A DNA stretch of 31,274 nucleotides from JBNKHG01 sp050290225 (GCA_050290225.1 JBNKHG010000054.1:1-31274); one strand, 5' to 3'; shown: positions 23,721 to 31,274, counted from the stretch's first letter. Notes: generated from the sequence alone by a model not told the origin. Translations and numbers: made by a program.

Positions 23721-23744
23721 GACGCAGGGGTATACCCCTGCGTC
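23721..23744. promoter_or_regulatory. 24-bp perfect palindrome between soxG and purU
   Basis: GACGCAGGGG, TATA and CCCCTGCGTC form a perfect 10-bp stem with a 4-base centre. A second, shorter palindrome GGGATATCCC lies near 23685. No T-run follows, so it is not a clear terminator; it ends 23 bp before the purU ATG. It may be an RNA stem-loop that limits transcription from sox into purU, or a binding site for a dimeric regulator. Confidence 0.55.
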
Positions 23745-23767
23745 CCTTAAACCCGGGAGTGCATTTC

Positions 23768-24634
23768 ATGACATCACAAAAGCAACAGCGATTCATTCTC
23801 AAAGCATCCTGCCCCACCGATCTGGGAATCGTTGCGGCAATCACCGATTTACTCTATCGCCGCGGCTGTTATATCGAGCAGATGAACGAATACGATGATA
23901 GGGAATCAGGTAAGTTTTTTATTCGCGTGGTATTTACGCTGGACTCGGGCGATCTCACACAGGAGGAGTTTGCCGAGACCTTCTCCGCCGTTGCCGAGCG
24001 CTTTTCCCTGGACTGGTCACTGCGCGACACCGCGATAAATCCCAAGGTGCTGATCATGGTGTCCAAGTACGACCACTGTCTCAATGACCTGCTCTACCGC
24101 TGGCGTACCGGCCACCTGCCGGTGGATATCACCGCGGTGGTCTCCAATCACCCGGATCTGGAAGGGCTGGTTAGTTGGCACGGTATCCCTTACTACCACG
24201 TGCCGGTGACAGCTGAAACCAAGCCCCGGCAGGAGGCGCGCCTGATGGAGCTGGTGGAGGAGACCGGTTCGGAGCTGGTTGTGCTGGCGCGTTACATGCA
24301 AGTATTGTCTGAAGATCTTTGCAAGACATTGCAGGGCCGTGCGATCAATATCCACCACTCGTTGCTGCCGGGTTTCAAAGGCGCCAAGCCCTATCACCGC
24401 GCACATGAGCGGGGTGTCAAAATGGTGGGCGCCACCGCACACTACGTCACCGCCGATCTCGACGAGGGCCCCATCATCGCCCAGGGGATCCAGGAAGTGG
24501 ATCATACCTACACCACGGAGGGGTTGATCGCCACGGGTCGGGACACTGAAAGCGTCACTCTGGCGAAGGCCGTGAAGGCACATTGCGAGCAGCGTGTGTT
24601 TTTGAACGGCAACAAGGCGGTAGTGTTTAGATAA
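23768..24634 (+). CDS. purU: Formyltetrahydrofolate deformylase
   Basis: PurU hydrolyses 10-formyl-THF to formate and THF, recycling folate when demethylation floods the one-carbon pool. The 288 residues comprise an ACT domain (about 8-85) and a formyltransferase-fold catalytic domain (95-275). Catalytic residues line up as Asn194 and His196 (INIHHSLLPGFKGAKPYH) and Asp232 in TADLDEGPII. The ATG at 23768 has GGGAG 8 nt before it; a GTG at 23759 overlaps that site and is less likely. purU also follows the sox genes in Pseudomonas. No formate dehydrogenase gene is seen here. Confidence 0.95.
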   Translation: MTSQKQQRFILKASCPTDLGIVAAITDLLYRRGCYIEQMNEYDDRESGKFFIRVVFTLDSGDLTQEEFAETFSAVAERFSLDWSLRDTAINPKVLIMVSKYDHCLNDLLYRWRTGHLPVDITAVVSNHPDLEGLVSWHGIPYYHVPVTAETKPRQEARLMELVEETGSELVVLARYMQVLSEDLCKTLQGRAINIHHSLLPGFKGAKPYHRAHERGVKMVGATAHYVTADLDEGPIIAQGIQEVDHTYTTEGLIATGRDTESVTLAKAVKAHCEQRVFLNGNKAVVFR

Positions 24635-24657
24635 AAACTTAGCGAGATTTGCGAACC

Positions 24658-25500
24658 ATGACTTCACGCGTACTCGACGGTAAGTGGCAAGCCGCCAGGA
24701 CAGAAGAGCAGATCAAACAGCGGGTTGAATTGCTCAGGGAGAACAGCGGTGGGGAAACGCCTATCCTGGCGACCATTCTGGTGGGCAATGATCCCGCCTC
24801 CGCCACCTACGTAAAAATGAAGGGTGATGCCTGTCGGCGGGTGGGGATGGACTCCCTGGCGATTGAGCTGCCCGAGGAGACCACGACCGAGGAACTGCTC
24901 GCCAGGATTCGCGACCTGAATGCGGATCCGAACGTGCATGGCATCCTGCTGCAACATCCGGTGCCCGGCCAAATCGATGAGCGTGCCTGCTTTGACGCTA
25001 TAGGTCTCGGCAAGGATGTCGATGGCGTCACCTGCCTGGGATTCGGGCGCATGGCAATGGGCGAGGCGGCTTACGGCTGTGCCACACCCCAGGGAATTAT
25101 GCGGCTGTTGCGGGCGTACGATATTGCCCTGGAGGGTAAGCACGCGGTGGTGGTGGGGCGCAGCCCCATTCTCGGCAAGCCGATGGCGATGATGCTTCTC
25201 AATGCCAACGCTACGGTTACGATCTGTCATTCGCGTACCCGAAATCTGCCGGAGATTATCCAGAGCGCTGATATCCTGGTTGCGGCGGTGGGCAAGCCCG
25301 AATTTATCAAGGGCGAGTGGATCAAGGATGGCGCCGTGGTCGTTGATGCGGGTTACCACCCCGGTGGGGTGGGCGATGTGGCGCTGGCAACGGTTAAGGA
25401 TCGTGCCAGCGCCTATACGCCGGTTCCCGGTGGTGTGGGACCCATGACTATCAATACGTTGATACTGCAAACGCTGGAAGCGGGCGAGCAGAGTCTCTAA
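24658..25500 (+). CDS. folD: Bifunctional methylene-THF dehydrogenase/methenyl-THF cyclohydrolase
   Basis: FolD converts 5,10-methylene-THF to 10-formyl-THF with NADP+, linking sarcosine oxidase to PurU. The 280 residues have the catalytic Y51-x3-K55 (YVKMK), GKDVDGV, and the nucleotide-binding VVVGRSPILGKPMAMMLL. The folate-binding motif is QHPVP rather than the usual QLPLP, and the later loop reads DAGYHPGGVGDV instead of the common DVGINR type. This is probably a catabolic paralogue distinct from housekeeping FolD. The ATG at 24658 begins 23 nt after purU; the ribosome binding site is weak. Confidence 0.94.
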   Translation: MTSRVLDGKWQAARTEEQIKQRVELLRENSGGETPILATILVGNDPASATYVKMKGDACRRVGMDSLAIELPEETTTEELLARIRDLNADPNVHGILLQHPVPGQIDERACFDAIGLGKDVDGVTCLGFGRMAMGEAAYGCATPQGIMRLLRAYDIALEGKHAVVVGRSPILGKPMAMMLLNANATVTICHSRTRNLPEIIQSADILVAAVGKPEFIKGEWIKDGAVVVDAGYHPGGVGDVALATVKDRASAYTPVPGGVGPMTINTLILQTLEAGEQSL

Positions 25501-25519
25501 CAGCAGAGCTATTCATCAA

Positions 25520-26074
25520 ATGCCCAGGGTATACGTAGGTATTGGCAGTAATATAGAGCGCGAGAAGCATGTCAGGGCTGCCCTCAATACCCTGAACAGG
25601 ATTTTTGGGCGATTGCATTGCTCCTCCGTTTACGAGAGTAAGGCGGTGGGATTTGCGGGCGATAATTTCCACAATCTGGTCGTGGGCTTCAATACTCAGC
25701 TGGGCGTGGGCGAGCTCGCCTGGGAACTGCGCAAGATTGAATATACCTACGGTCGGCGGCTTTGCGAAACAAAATGCAGCAGTCGCAGGTTGGATTTGGA
25801 TATTCTGACCTATGGTGATTTGGTCGGGGAGTTTGCGGGCAATCTGCTACCACGCAGAGATATTGTTGAGTATGCCCATGTATTGTGTCCGCTGGTGGAG
25901 ATTGCACCCGATGAGATACACCCGAAACTCAGGCAAAGCTACCGCGCGCTGTGGGACAGGTACGACAAAAGTCTACAACGACTCTGGCCGGTGGAATATG
26001 TCTGGAACGGCGCAGGGAGCCCGGAGACAGCTGCATTGACTCTATCCCGGCAGTCGCAGGTTTTGCCGCTGTAG
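25520..26074 (+). CDS. HPPK-like (FolK) protein with altered active-site end
   Basis: The 184-residue protein belongs to the 6-hydroxymethyl-7,8-dihydropterin pyrophosphokinase family: it opens with YVGIGSNI and keeps the metal aspartates in RRLDLDILTYGD (Asp92, Asp94) and the preceding IEYTYGRR. The usual PHPRMxxRxFVL segment, however, reads PRRDIVEYAHVL (111-122). The catalytic-loop histidine and arginine (H115 and R121 in E. coli) are therefore absent. It starts 19 nt after folD and is the last gene of the plus-strand block. It may help supply folate for the demethylation pathway, or it may have another pterin-related role; enzymatic activity is uncertain. Confidence 0.85.
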   Translation: MPRVYVGIGSNIEREKHVRAALNTLNRIFGRLHCSSVYESKAVGFAGDNFHNLVVGFNTQLGVGELAWELRKIEYTYGRRLCETKCSSRRLDLDILTYGDLVGEFAGNLLPRRDIVEYAHVLCPLVEIAPDEIHPKLRQSYRALWDRYDKSLQRLWPVEYVWNGAGSPETAALTLSRQSQVLPL

Positions 26075-26310
26075 CATTACCATCCGCCGCGAAGTTCAGG
26101 CGGGCCTGGGAAAACCGGGAACGCCGGACATCTTCTCTTTGGCTTCCAATCCTCCTCCCCGGCTTTGGCATGGGCCAGAACGCGCCGGAAATTCCAGTAA
26201 TCCAATGGGAAATTGGGAGGGGCAAAGGTCTTAGGGTTGTAAGTAATCGGTATCGGGCCAAGAACTAACGGGTGGTAACGGCCGGAGAATCTGTCGGGTG
26301 GGAGTCGAAA
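26075..26310. other. Gap between convergent folK-like and luxR-type genes
   Basis: 236 bp between genes pointing at each other. Small frames across it overlap the folK homologue and resemble nothing. I see no clear terminator hairpin with a T-run. The composition shift from high to lower GC begins about here, so this is a likely border between the betaine block and the accessory module. Confidence 0.4.
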
Positions 26311-27147
26311 TCATATAAGCCCCTGTCTAACAGCAATCGCAATGGCATGGGGGAGCGAGGTTGCTCCCAGCGCTGCTTTAGCCGTCGCAATGTGGTGATT
26401 GGCCGTATTGATACTGATATTCAATTCTGCTGCTACAGCGTACACGGTAGGACAACCATTAGCTAAAGCGGCCAATACCTCCAATGGACGTTGGTTAATT
26501 GCAATAGGCGTTGACTCAAAACCCGCTGTGCGTATGATGTCGGGGAACTTTTGCAAGCATACATGCCGAATAACCCGGCCCAAGGCACCCAGCTCCTCGA
26601 TATAATTTTCGATTGTGTTTTGCATTTCCTCGGGCGCGTCGTACTTTGCCGAGACGATAAAAGTAGAGCCATCTCTATTAACAGGAATCAAATAGCATTC
26701 TAAGAATCCAAAATTTCGCCAAAAGCTGATGAGTTCCTGGTTCCTCTCGATGAGGTGTGTTTTTACCGGCGCGCGCTCTATATATTGTTCAATAACCGTT
26801 CGAAACGTCGGTTGGTTATTTGCCAGCAAATAACCAACCACCTGGTCATCGTGGTAGAAATCTTCGGTATCGTAGTAATCGATAAAGTCTTGTGGCATTG
26901 TTGATAACGGGCCACCAAAAAATCTTGACGACTTTATATTTCCGAAGCAGTAATCTGACAAGCCCAAACGTTTTAGTTCGTTTAAAATATTTCGATGTAA
27001 TTGCGCGCTATTTTTTACTAACGTCAATGCAGTGTGTCTTTTGAAAATAAACGTGGGAACATTTTCTATAGAGTCAGATTCCTTTGTCGAACGCGCAGTT
27101 AATACCCGATCCGTCGCAACATTTTGTAAAGATATACTCTCTCGCAT
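26311..27147 (-). CDS. LuxR-type regulator with AHL-domain-like N-terminus, no luxI nearby
   Basis: The 278-residue protein has an autoinducer-binding-like domain (about 45-200) and a LuxR helix-turn-helix at the C-terminus (about 220-278; VYAVAAELNISINTANHHI, then HAIAIAVRQGLI). Positions that usually hold ligand-contact residues are changed: the first Trp is Phe88 (QDFIDYY), the D-P pair is D101-Q102 (HDDQVV), and the second Trp is Phe115 (PTFRT). A ligand other than a classical acyl-homoserine lactone is therefore plausible. The ATG at 27147 has AAGGA 8 nt upstream; a GTG at 27168 would overlap the previous gene. It follows an 81-codon gene closely and probably controls the neighbouring P450/receptor module. 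Confidence 0.85.
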   Translation of the reverse strand: MRESISLQNVATDRVLTARSTKESDSIENVPTFIFKRHTALTLVKNSAQLHRNILNELKRLGLSDYCFGNIKSSRFFGGPLSTMPQDFIDYYDTEDFYHDDQVVGYLLANNQPTFRTVIEQYIERAPVKTHLIERNQELISFWRNFGFLECYLIPVNRDGSTFIVSAKYDAPEEMQNTIENYIEELGALGRVIRHVCLQKFPDIIRTAGFESTPIAINQRPLEVLAALANGCPTVYAVAAELNISINTANHHIATAKAALGATSLPHAIAIAVRQGLI

Positions 27148-27164
27148 GAAAATATTCCTTTTTC

Positions 27165-27410
27165 TCACTCTGACTTAAGTGACTTACATTCTAACTGAAA
27201 CTCTCTGAAAAATTTGGCTTTAGTACAACAATAACGGGTCTGTGTTTCACCAAGAAGGTCAATAAAAATGTGATAACGTCGAGGTGCGGAGATGGTAATA
27301 CCTACCTCAGACACCAAGCCTAGTTGACCATTAGATCGCTTCCGAACTGTTCTGCTCAATAATTCGGCGGCTTCATACAGTTGAAAAAATAGTTCACTCG
27401 CATCTGACAT
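27165..27410 (-). CDS. Small 81-residue protein of unknown function, upstream of luxR
   Basis: An ATG at 27410 opens 81 codons ending 17 bp before the luxR start, in the same direction. The product is mixed in composition, with a helical start (ASELFFQLYEAAELLSRTV), a likely beta segment (ITISAPRRYHIFIDLL) and a Cys-Cys pair. It has no signal peptide or membrane segment. I do not recognise a family. The ribosome binding site is poor, which lowers confidence. Linkage suggests a partner or modulator of the LuxR-type protein, but nothing in the sequence proves it. Confidence 0.55.
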   Translation of the reverse strand: MSDASELFFQLYEAAELLSRTVRKRSNGQLGLVSEVGITISAPRRYHIFIDLLGETQTRYCCTKAKFFREFQLECKSLKSE

Positions 27411-27702
27411 TGCCGTTAATTCGTTGCCAGTTACGTATCAAGTAATAGTTATTTTTGCGTTAGGCCGCAGAAAAATAAATAGTGGCAGGCCCCAAACATC
27501 ACATAGGGGATTTCCACAAGAAATAGTGTCGAGTGAACAAGAGAAAGGCAGAAGTGTAAAAACTGAGGCACACAGATTACTTCTGTGAGAAGTCGAAAAT
27601 CGATAGTAAGCAGTGACAAATAACGGGCTACAATCATTGAGTAACCCGCATTCTGTCTTGACTGTATACAAAAGAATAGGATTTAAAATTGTCCAACAGG
27701 CG
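27411..27702. other. Intergenic region before the small gene and luxR
   Basis: 292 bp of lower GC. Overlapping frames of 62-102 codons here look random. A hairpin CACAGA-TTACT-TCTGTG (27571-27587) lies about 160 bp upstream of the 81-codon gene; its dyad form would suit a LuxR-type dimer but does not match a canonical lux box. No other structure is evident. Confidence 0.35.
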
Positions 27703-29868
27703 TCAAAACTTATAGGTAATATCAATGCCGGCTGTGCGTGGATCACCGTACGCTAGCGCAGTCGGAAATGAGAAAACAACATACTCTTCATCTGTCAAAT
27801 TCTTGCCCCAAGCCGATATAAGCAAGTTTCCGCCCCCAACTGAGATATCAGATAATGTCAATCGAGCATTGATTAGTGTGTAGGAATCAAAGAACTGAAA
27901 GTCCGGTGCAAACGCGACATAGGAATATCTATCCGTTGACGTTATATTCAAATGCCCCGTTAGCGTGCCTATATTCCACGGGGAAAACACGTAATCCACG
28001 AACAATGACCCCGAATGCTTAGGCGTTTGTGTGGTTTCAAAATCCTGCAACGCTCCGTCCGCCAAAGGATTGGGTTGTAAGGGCATATCCCCATCTAAAT
28101 AAGTGTAACTCAAACCAAGTGTCAACCCAGCGACTGGCACCAACGTTAAGTCAAACTCAACACCATCCACTTGAACTGTTTTGCTTGCGTTAACGGACTC
28201 CACGATCGTCGGTTGAATAGGATCGGCGACATCTATTTGCATATCTTCATAGTCGCTACTAAAGACAGCCACATTAAAACGCAAGCGCCGATCCCACAAC
28301 TCAGACTTAAACCCAACTTCGAAAGATTCGGCCACTTCTTCCTCGTAAGGTGTAAAACTCGCTGAACGCAAGTTAGCGCCACCTACCTTGTAGGCAGTAC
28401 TCCACTTAAAGTAGGCAAGTAGGTTTTCATTGAACACATAATCAGCGGTGAACGAACCATCTAAATGCTCTGTATCCAAATCGAATTCCTGAAGGGCAAC
28501 GCCAAATCTCTCTCCCGACCTCTCATCCTCTGAATACCTTGCGCCCACCGTCAATCTCAAAGGATCGAGTGACCACGAGACCTGTCCGTAAAGGGCACGG
28601 GATTCCGATTCAGCATCGACAAAACTGGTAGGCCCGGCAACGGTAGGTGGCTGTCTCAGAGAAAAGGGAATTCCGGTGCCGGTAAACGAGCCGTCTATAT
28701 CAAGTGATATTAGAAACGTTGTATCTTCCGAAGCATCTTCTTTGTAAAAAAAGAGCCCCCCAACCCATTCGATAGGGCCGTGTTCGCCGATGAGTTGAAG
28801 CTCCTGTGACCACTGCTCTTGGGCAATTTCCTCGGCGAAGATCAAACCACTACTGTTTAGTGTTCCGCCCCAATTATTTTTGCTATCCTCGTCAAGCTCC
28901 CTGTACGAACTGAGCGATTTAACGGTGAGATGGCCTGAGGCTGAATAAGTGGCGACTAGTGAATGTGCAGACTGCTCCACAACAGTGGGATCAAGAGTTA
29001 ACGGAAAACGTGTTTGTGTTTGTCTGCCAGGTTCGACACTAACCAACCCAGGGTTATACACTTGAAAATACATCTGTGTAGACTCAATCTCAGATTGTTC
29101 ATGCCAATAGTCAATATCGAGTTTCTCGCTCACCGACCAATTGAGACTAATCCGCCCCCCATCTTTTTCGTATTCATTAAAATCCGGTTCACCGGGGGCA
29201 GTATTTTCAACCCAGCCATCCCTTTCATCGTGTAAATAGTCAAATTTCACCTTTATACCCGCCATCTCTGGCAAGTTGACACGGGATAAACTTTTCCAGG
29301 CCTCATAACGGCCAATGCCGATGGTTTGCTCAATACCGAATTGACCCGAGGGTTTCTTTGATATCAAACTGACCGCGCCTCCCGTCGCATTGCGACCGAA
29401 CAAGGTCCCTTGAGGCCCACGCAGTACTTCCATGCGTTCAAGGTCCGTTATATCGGTTGATAATCCTTGAGCACGCCCAAGGTAGATACCGTCTTGATAG
29501 ATGGCGACTGACCCTTCGCGAGTAATTTGCCCAACATCAGTAGGGCCGTTGCCCCGAATAGTCATAATCAAGGTCGACGACGTATTTCCAAATGGCATCA
29601 CGCGCAATGAGGGGATCGCTCCATCGCTAAGGTCCGCCAAACTGGTAATTCCTTGACCCTCTATTTGCTGTTGTCCGACGACAGATATAGCGATTGGGGT
29701 ATTTTGTATAGACTGTTCTTTTTTGTTAGCCGTTACTATTACCTCTTCTAGCAAAGCAGAGAGGTTATATTCTTTCGCCTCCGAATAGTTTGTGACGAAA
29801 GCACCACTGAATAACGTTACCTTCATCAATTCGGACAAAACACTGATGTTACACCCATGATTCCGCAT
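27703..29868 (-). CDS. TonB-dependent receptor, complete
   Basis: The 721-residue outer-membrane receptor has a TonB-box-like LLEEVIVTANKKEQSIQN (about 39-56) and a plug domain with IRGNGPTDVG, MEVLRGPQGTLFGRNATGG and AVSLISKKPSG. A beta-barrel follows, ending in the terminal aromatic residue (DITYKF). The N-terminus (34 residues before the TonB-box region) is a poor signal peptide as annotated; a second in-frame ATG at codon 15 gives MKVTLFSGAFVTNYSEA. The first ATG has GGAG about 8 nt upstream and is kept. The P450 gene ends 42 bp before it on the same strand, so the two are probably one operon. The receptor likely imports the compound acted on by the P450; its identity is unknown. Confidence 0.93.
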   Translation of the reverse strand: MRNHGCNISVLSELMKVTLFSGAFVTNYSEAKEYNLSALLEEVIVTANKKEQSIQNTPIAISVVGQQQIEGQGITSLADLSDGAIPSLRVMPFGNTSSTLIMTIRGNGPTDVGQITREGSVAIYQDGIYLGRAQGLSTDITDLERMEVLRGPQGTLFGRNATGGAVSLISKKPSGQFGIEQTIGIGRYEAWKSLSRVNLPEMAGIKVKFDYLHDERDGWVENTAPGEPDFNEYEKDGGRISLNWSVSEKLDIDYWHEQSEIESTQMYFQVYNPGLVSVEPGRQTQTRFPLTLDPTVVEQSAHSLVATYSASGHLTVKSLSSYRELDEDSKNNWGGTLNSSGLIFAEEIAQEQWSQELQLIGEHGPIEWVGGLFFYKEDASEDTTFLISLDIDGSFTGTGIPFSLRQPPTVAGPTSFVDAESESRALYGQVSWSLDPLRLTVGARYSEDERSGERFGVALQEFDLDTEHLDGSFTADYVFNENLLAYFKWSTAYKVGGANLRSASFTPYEEEVAESFEVGFKSELWDRRLRFNVAVFSSDYEDMQIDVADPIQPTIVESVNASKTVQVDGVEFDLTLVPVAGLTLGLSYTYLDGDMPLQPNPLADGALQDFETTQTPKHSGSLFVDYVFSPWNIGTLTGHLNITSTDRYSYVAFAPDFQFFDSYTLINARLTLSDISVGGGNLLISAWGKNLTDEEYVVFSFPTALAYGDPRTAGIDITYKF

Positions 29869-29910
29869 AACGAACGCTCCATTTAACCCAGCGGTTTTTA
29901 TAATGCACTG

Positions 29911-31092
29911 TTAATGCATGCGCAACGGCAGTTGACTGACACCTCTCATCATAAAAGAGTTAAACCACCGCAAGTCTTTTTTCTCTGGGCAGATCAATTG
30001 ATTGAAGTTTTTAACGAGTGAATGCAACGCTATTTTGACTTCAAGCCGGGCTAAGGCCAAACCGATGCACACATGATCCCCATAGCCAAATGCAATGTGG
30101 TTCTGCTTCTTGGACATATCAAATTGTTCAGGGTTGGAGAAATAGGCATTGTCGCGATTAGCTGACGCCAGCATGATCAGCACCAGTGAATGTTTAGGTA
30201 CTGTAACGCCGCGCATCGTTACATCTTGTGTGGTTTGACGAATGGTGCCCAAGGTCGGCGAATGCCAGCGCAACATCTCTTCAATAAAATCGGAAATTCG
30301 ATCCGGGTCTTCACGAAGCGCTTCGAAAATATCGGGGGAATGTGCAAGCTGAATGACCGAATTTCCCAACAAATGGACGGTTGTCAGGAAACCTGCTCTC
30401 ACTAACAAATCCAATACACTGATAAGTAATTCATCCGTTAGGGGTTGCCCGTCCAGATCGGTATTAATCAGTTTAGTAATTAGGGTTTTTCTGGGGTGTC
30501 TTCTTCGATCTTGAATAATGGAAAAAAAATAACTATTTTGTTTTTTTATAACTTCTTCTATCGACCGCATATGTTCGTCACTGGGTCTATTCGGCGTTAT
30601 TGTTTCGATTTTCGAAATCCAATTATGAACTTCGTCAATACTTTGTAAGTCCTCTGTGCCCGTAATTCGCCCAATTATTTTTCCCACATAGGGAAATGCG
30701 AAATCCTTTATAAATTCTATGGAATCCTTACTTTTCATTTCAGTGACTAAATGGTTAGCCGTTTCTTCCATCAAAGGAATCATGTCGTTTATTGCCGAAG
30801 TAATAAACGTTTTATTGATCAATTCTCTATGTTTCGTGTGACTGGGTGGATCTTCCGTCACAATAAAGAATGGACGGACATACTCCTTTTTCAACCACTT
30901 AGGTTCCATAACGGCCTTTGCGCCTGCGGCAGAAAATAATTCGTGATGTTTAAGTGCATAGGTTACATCTTCATATCGGGTAAGCGCCCATAGGCCGTCA
31001 GGCTCTACCTGACAGACAGGGAAATTTTTCCTCATCTCCGCATACGTAGGAAACGGGTCCAGCATAACCTCCGGGGCCTGCAAATTAATCAT
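29911..31092 (-). CDS. Cytochrome P450, bacterial class, with altered I-helix acid
   Basis: This 393-residue soluble P450 has the heme-binding loop F335-x2-G338-x3-C342-x-G344 (AFGYGDHVCIG, Cys342 as iron ligand) and the ExxR pair E272/R275 (EEMLRWHSP). The oxygen-activation stretch of the I-helix reads AGFLTT (233-238). The threonine is kept, but the acidic residue before it (normally Asp or Glu, as in AGxETT) is Leu236. It needs ferredoxin and reductase partners not present here. The ATG at 31092 has a weak GAGAG upstream. An insertion-sequence end lies about 43 bp upstream, so the native promoter may have been displaced. Substrate unknown. Confidence 0.95.
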   Translation of the reverse strand: MINLQAPEVMLDPFPTYAEMRKNFPVCQVEPDGLWALTRYEDVTYALKHHELFSAAGAKAVMEPKWLKKEYVRPFFIVTEDPPSHTKHRELINKTFITSAINDMIPLMEETANHLVTEMKSKDSIEFIKDFAFPYVGKIIGRITGTEDLQSIDEVHNWISKIETITPNRPSDEHMRSIEEVIKKQNSYFFSIIQDRRRHPRKTLITKLINTDLDGQPLTDELLISVLDLLVRAGFLTTVHLLGNSVIQLAHSPDIFEALREDPDRISDFIEEMLRWHSPTLGTIRQTTQDVTMRGVTVPKHSLVLIMLASANRDNAYFSNPEQFDMSKKQNHIAFGYGDHVCIGLALARLEVKIALHSLVKNFNQLICPEKKDLRWFNSFMMRGVSQLPLRMH

Positions 31093-31134
31093 GTCGTAAA
31101 CTCTCTGATTTTTCCAACTAGGGTTTATTTATTA

Positions 31135-31274
31135 GGGTCTACGCGGATTAGTGTGGGTCATAAAGCATCCTTTTGGGTAGAGGCGGGAGGAAAGAGGCGA
31201 TGATTTTGAGTTTTAAATACTCCTCATCACGGTAACCATAGGCGCGGCGTTGCAGTACACGAATCTTGTTATTG
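31135..31274. mobile_element. End of an insertion sequence, ISL3-like, continuing beyond the window
   Basis: The sequence right of about 31135 encodes a transposase C-terminus on the minus strand. GGGTCTACGCGGATTAGTG at 31135 has the look of an ISL3-type terminal inverted repeat (GG(G/C)T...), and it is preceded by AT-rich ATTTATTA (31127-31134) that could be the 8-bp target duplication. The opposite end is outside the window, so boundary and duplication are inferred. Confidence 0.55.
31148..31274 (-). CDS. ISL3-family-like transposase, C-terminal 41 residues only
   Basis: The minus strand gives an open frame from the window edge to a TAA at 31148-31150, with residues NNKIRVLQRRAYGYRDEEY at the start of the visible part. 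This resembles the conserved C-terminus of ISL3/IS204-type DDE transposases (NNKI(R/K)..RRAYG.RD..Y..LK). The remaining 20 residues are not diagnostic. The gene is cut by the window, so integrity cannot be judged. Confidence 0.65.
   Translation of the reverse strand, partial: NNKIRVLQRRAYGYRDEEYLKLKIIASFLPPLPKRMLYDPH

Noticed and set aside
27438..27746. Minus-strand 102-codon frame overlapping the receptor's end
   Set aside because: It overlaps the certain stop region of the receptor gene and its translation looks random.

Overview
The window looks like chromosome of a marine-type gammaproteobacterium. The main evidence is a glycine betaine/dimethylglycine/sarcosine catabolic block whose proteins and partial gene order resemble the gbc-dgc-sox genes of Pseudomonas, flanked by TonB-dependent receptors. 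GC content looks high (around 60% by eye) in the block and visibly lower from about 26.3 kb to the end. I would not name a genus; Cellvibrionales-like bacteria are a guess.

Left part (1-6.1 kb, all minus strand): the N-terminal 265 codons of a TonB-dependent receptor running off the window, a BCCT betaine/choline-type transporter, a GbdR-like AraC regulator with a DJ-1/PfpI-like domain, and gbcA, the Rieske oxygenase of glycine betaine monooxygenase. Middle (6.1-26.1 kb, all plus strand): gbcB, glyA, an M19-dipeptidase-like gene, a DUF5943/V4R-like gene, dgcA, dgcB, an ETF alpha/beta pair, sdaA, a possible 44-codon small ORF, soxB, soxD, soxA, soxG, purU, folD and a folK homologue. Together they form a nearly continuous route. 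Betaine is taken up by the BCCT carrier and demethylated to dimethylglycine (GbcAB), sarcosine (DgcAB, electrons to ETF) and glycine (SoxBDAG, methyl to tetrahydrofolate). GlyA joins glycine and methylene-THF into serine, and SdaA makes pyruvate. FolD and PurU drain the remaining one-carbon units to formate.

Right part (26.3-31.3 kb, all minus strand, lower GC): a solo LuxR-type regulator preceded by an 81-codon unknown gene, a second, complete TonB-dependent receptor, a cytochrome P450 and, at the very edge, the C-terminus of an ISL3-like transposase. This looks like a separate accessory module, probably for a hydrophobic compound. The substrate cannot be read from the sequence.

The most unusual signal is between the genes. 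Seven gene junctions carry short direct tandem repeats, each with a different unit: 29/30 nt x2, 15 nt x2, 14 nt x2, 7 nt x7, 6 nt x10 plus 12 nt x3, 15 nt x3 and 19 nt x2. Several perfect inverted repeats are also present, including one whose right arm covers the GTG start codon of sdaA. No CRISPR, rRNA or tRNA gene was recognised.
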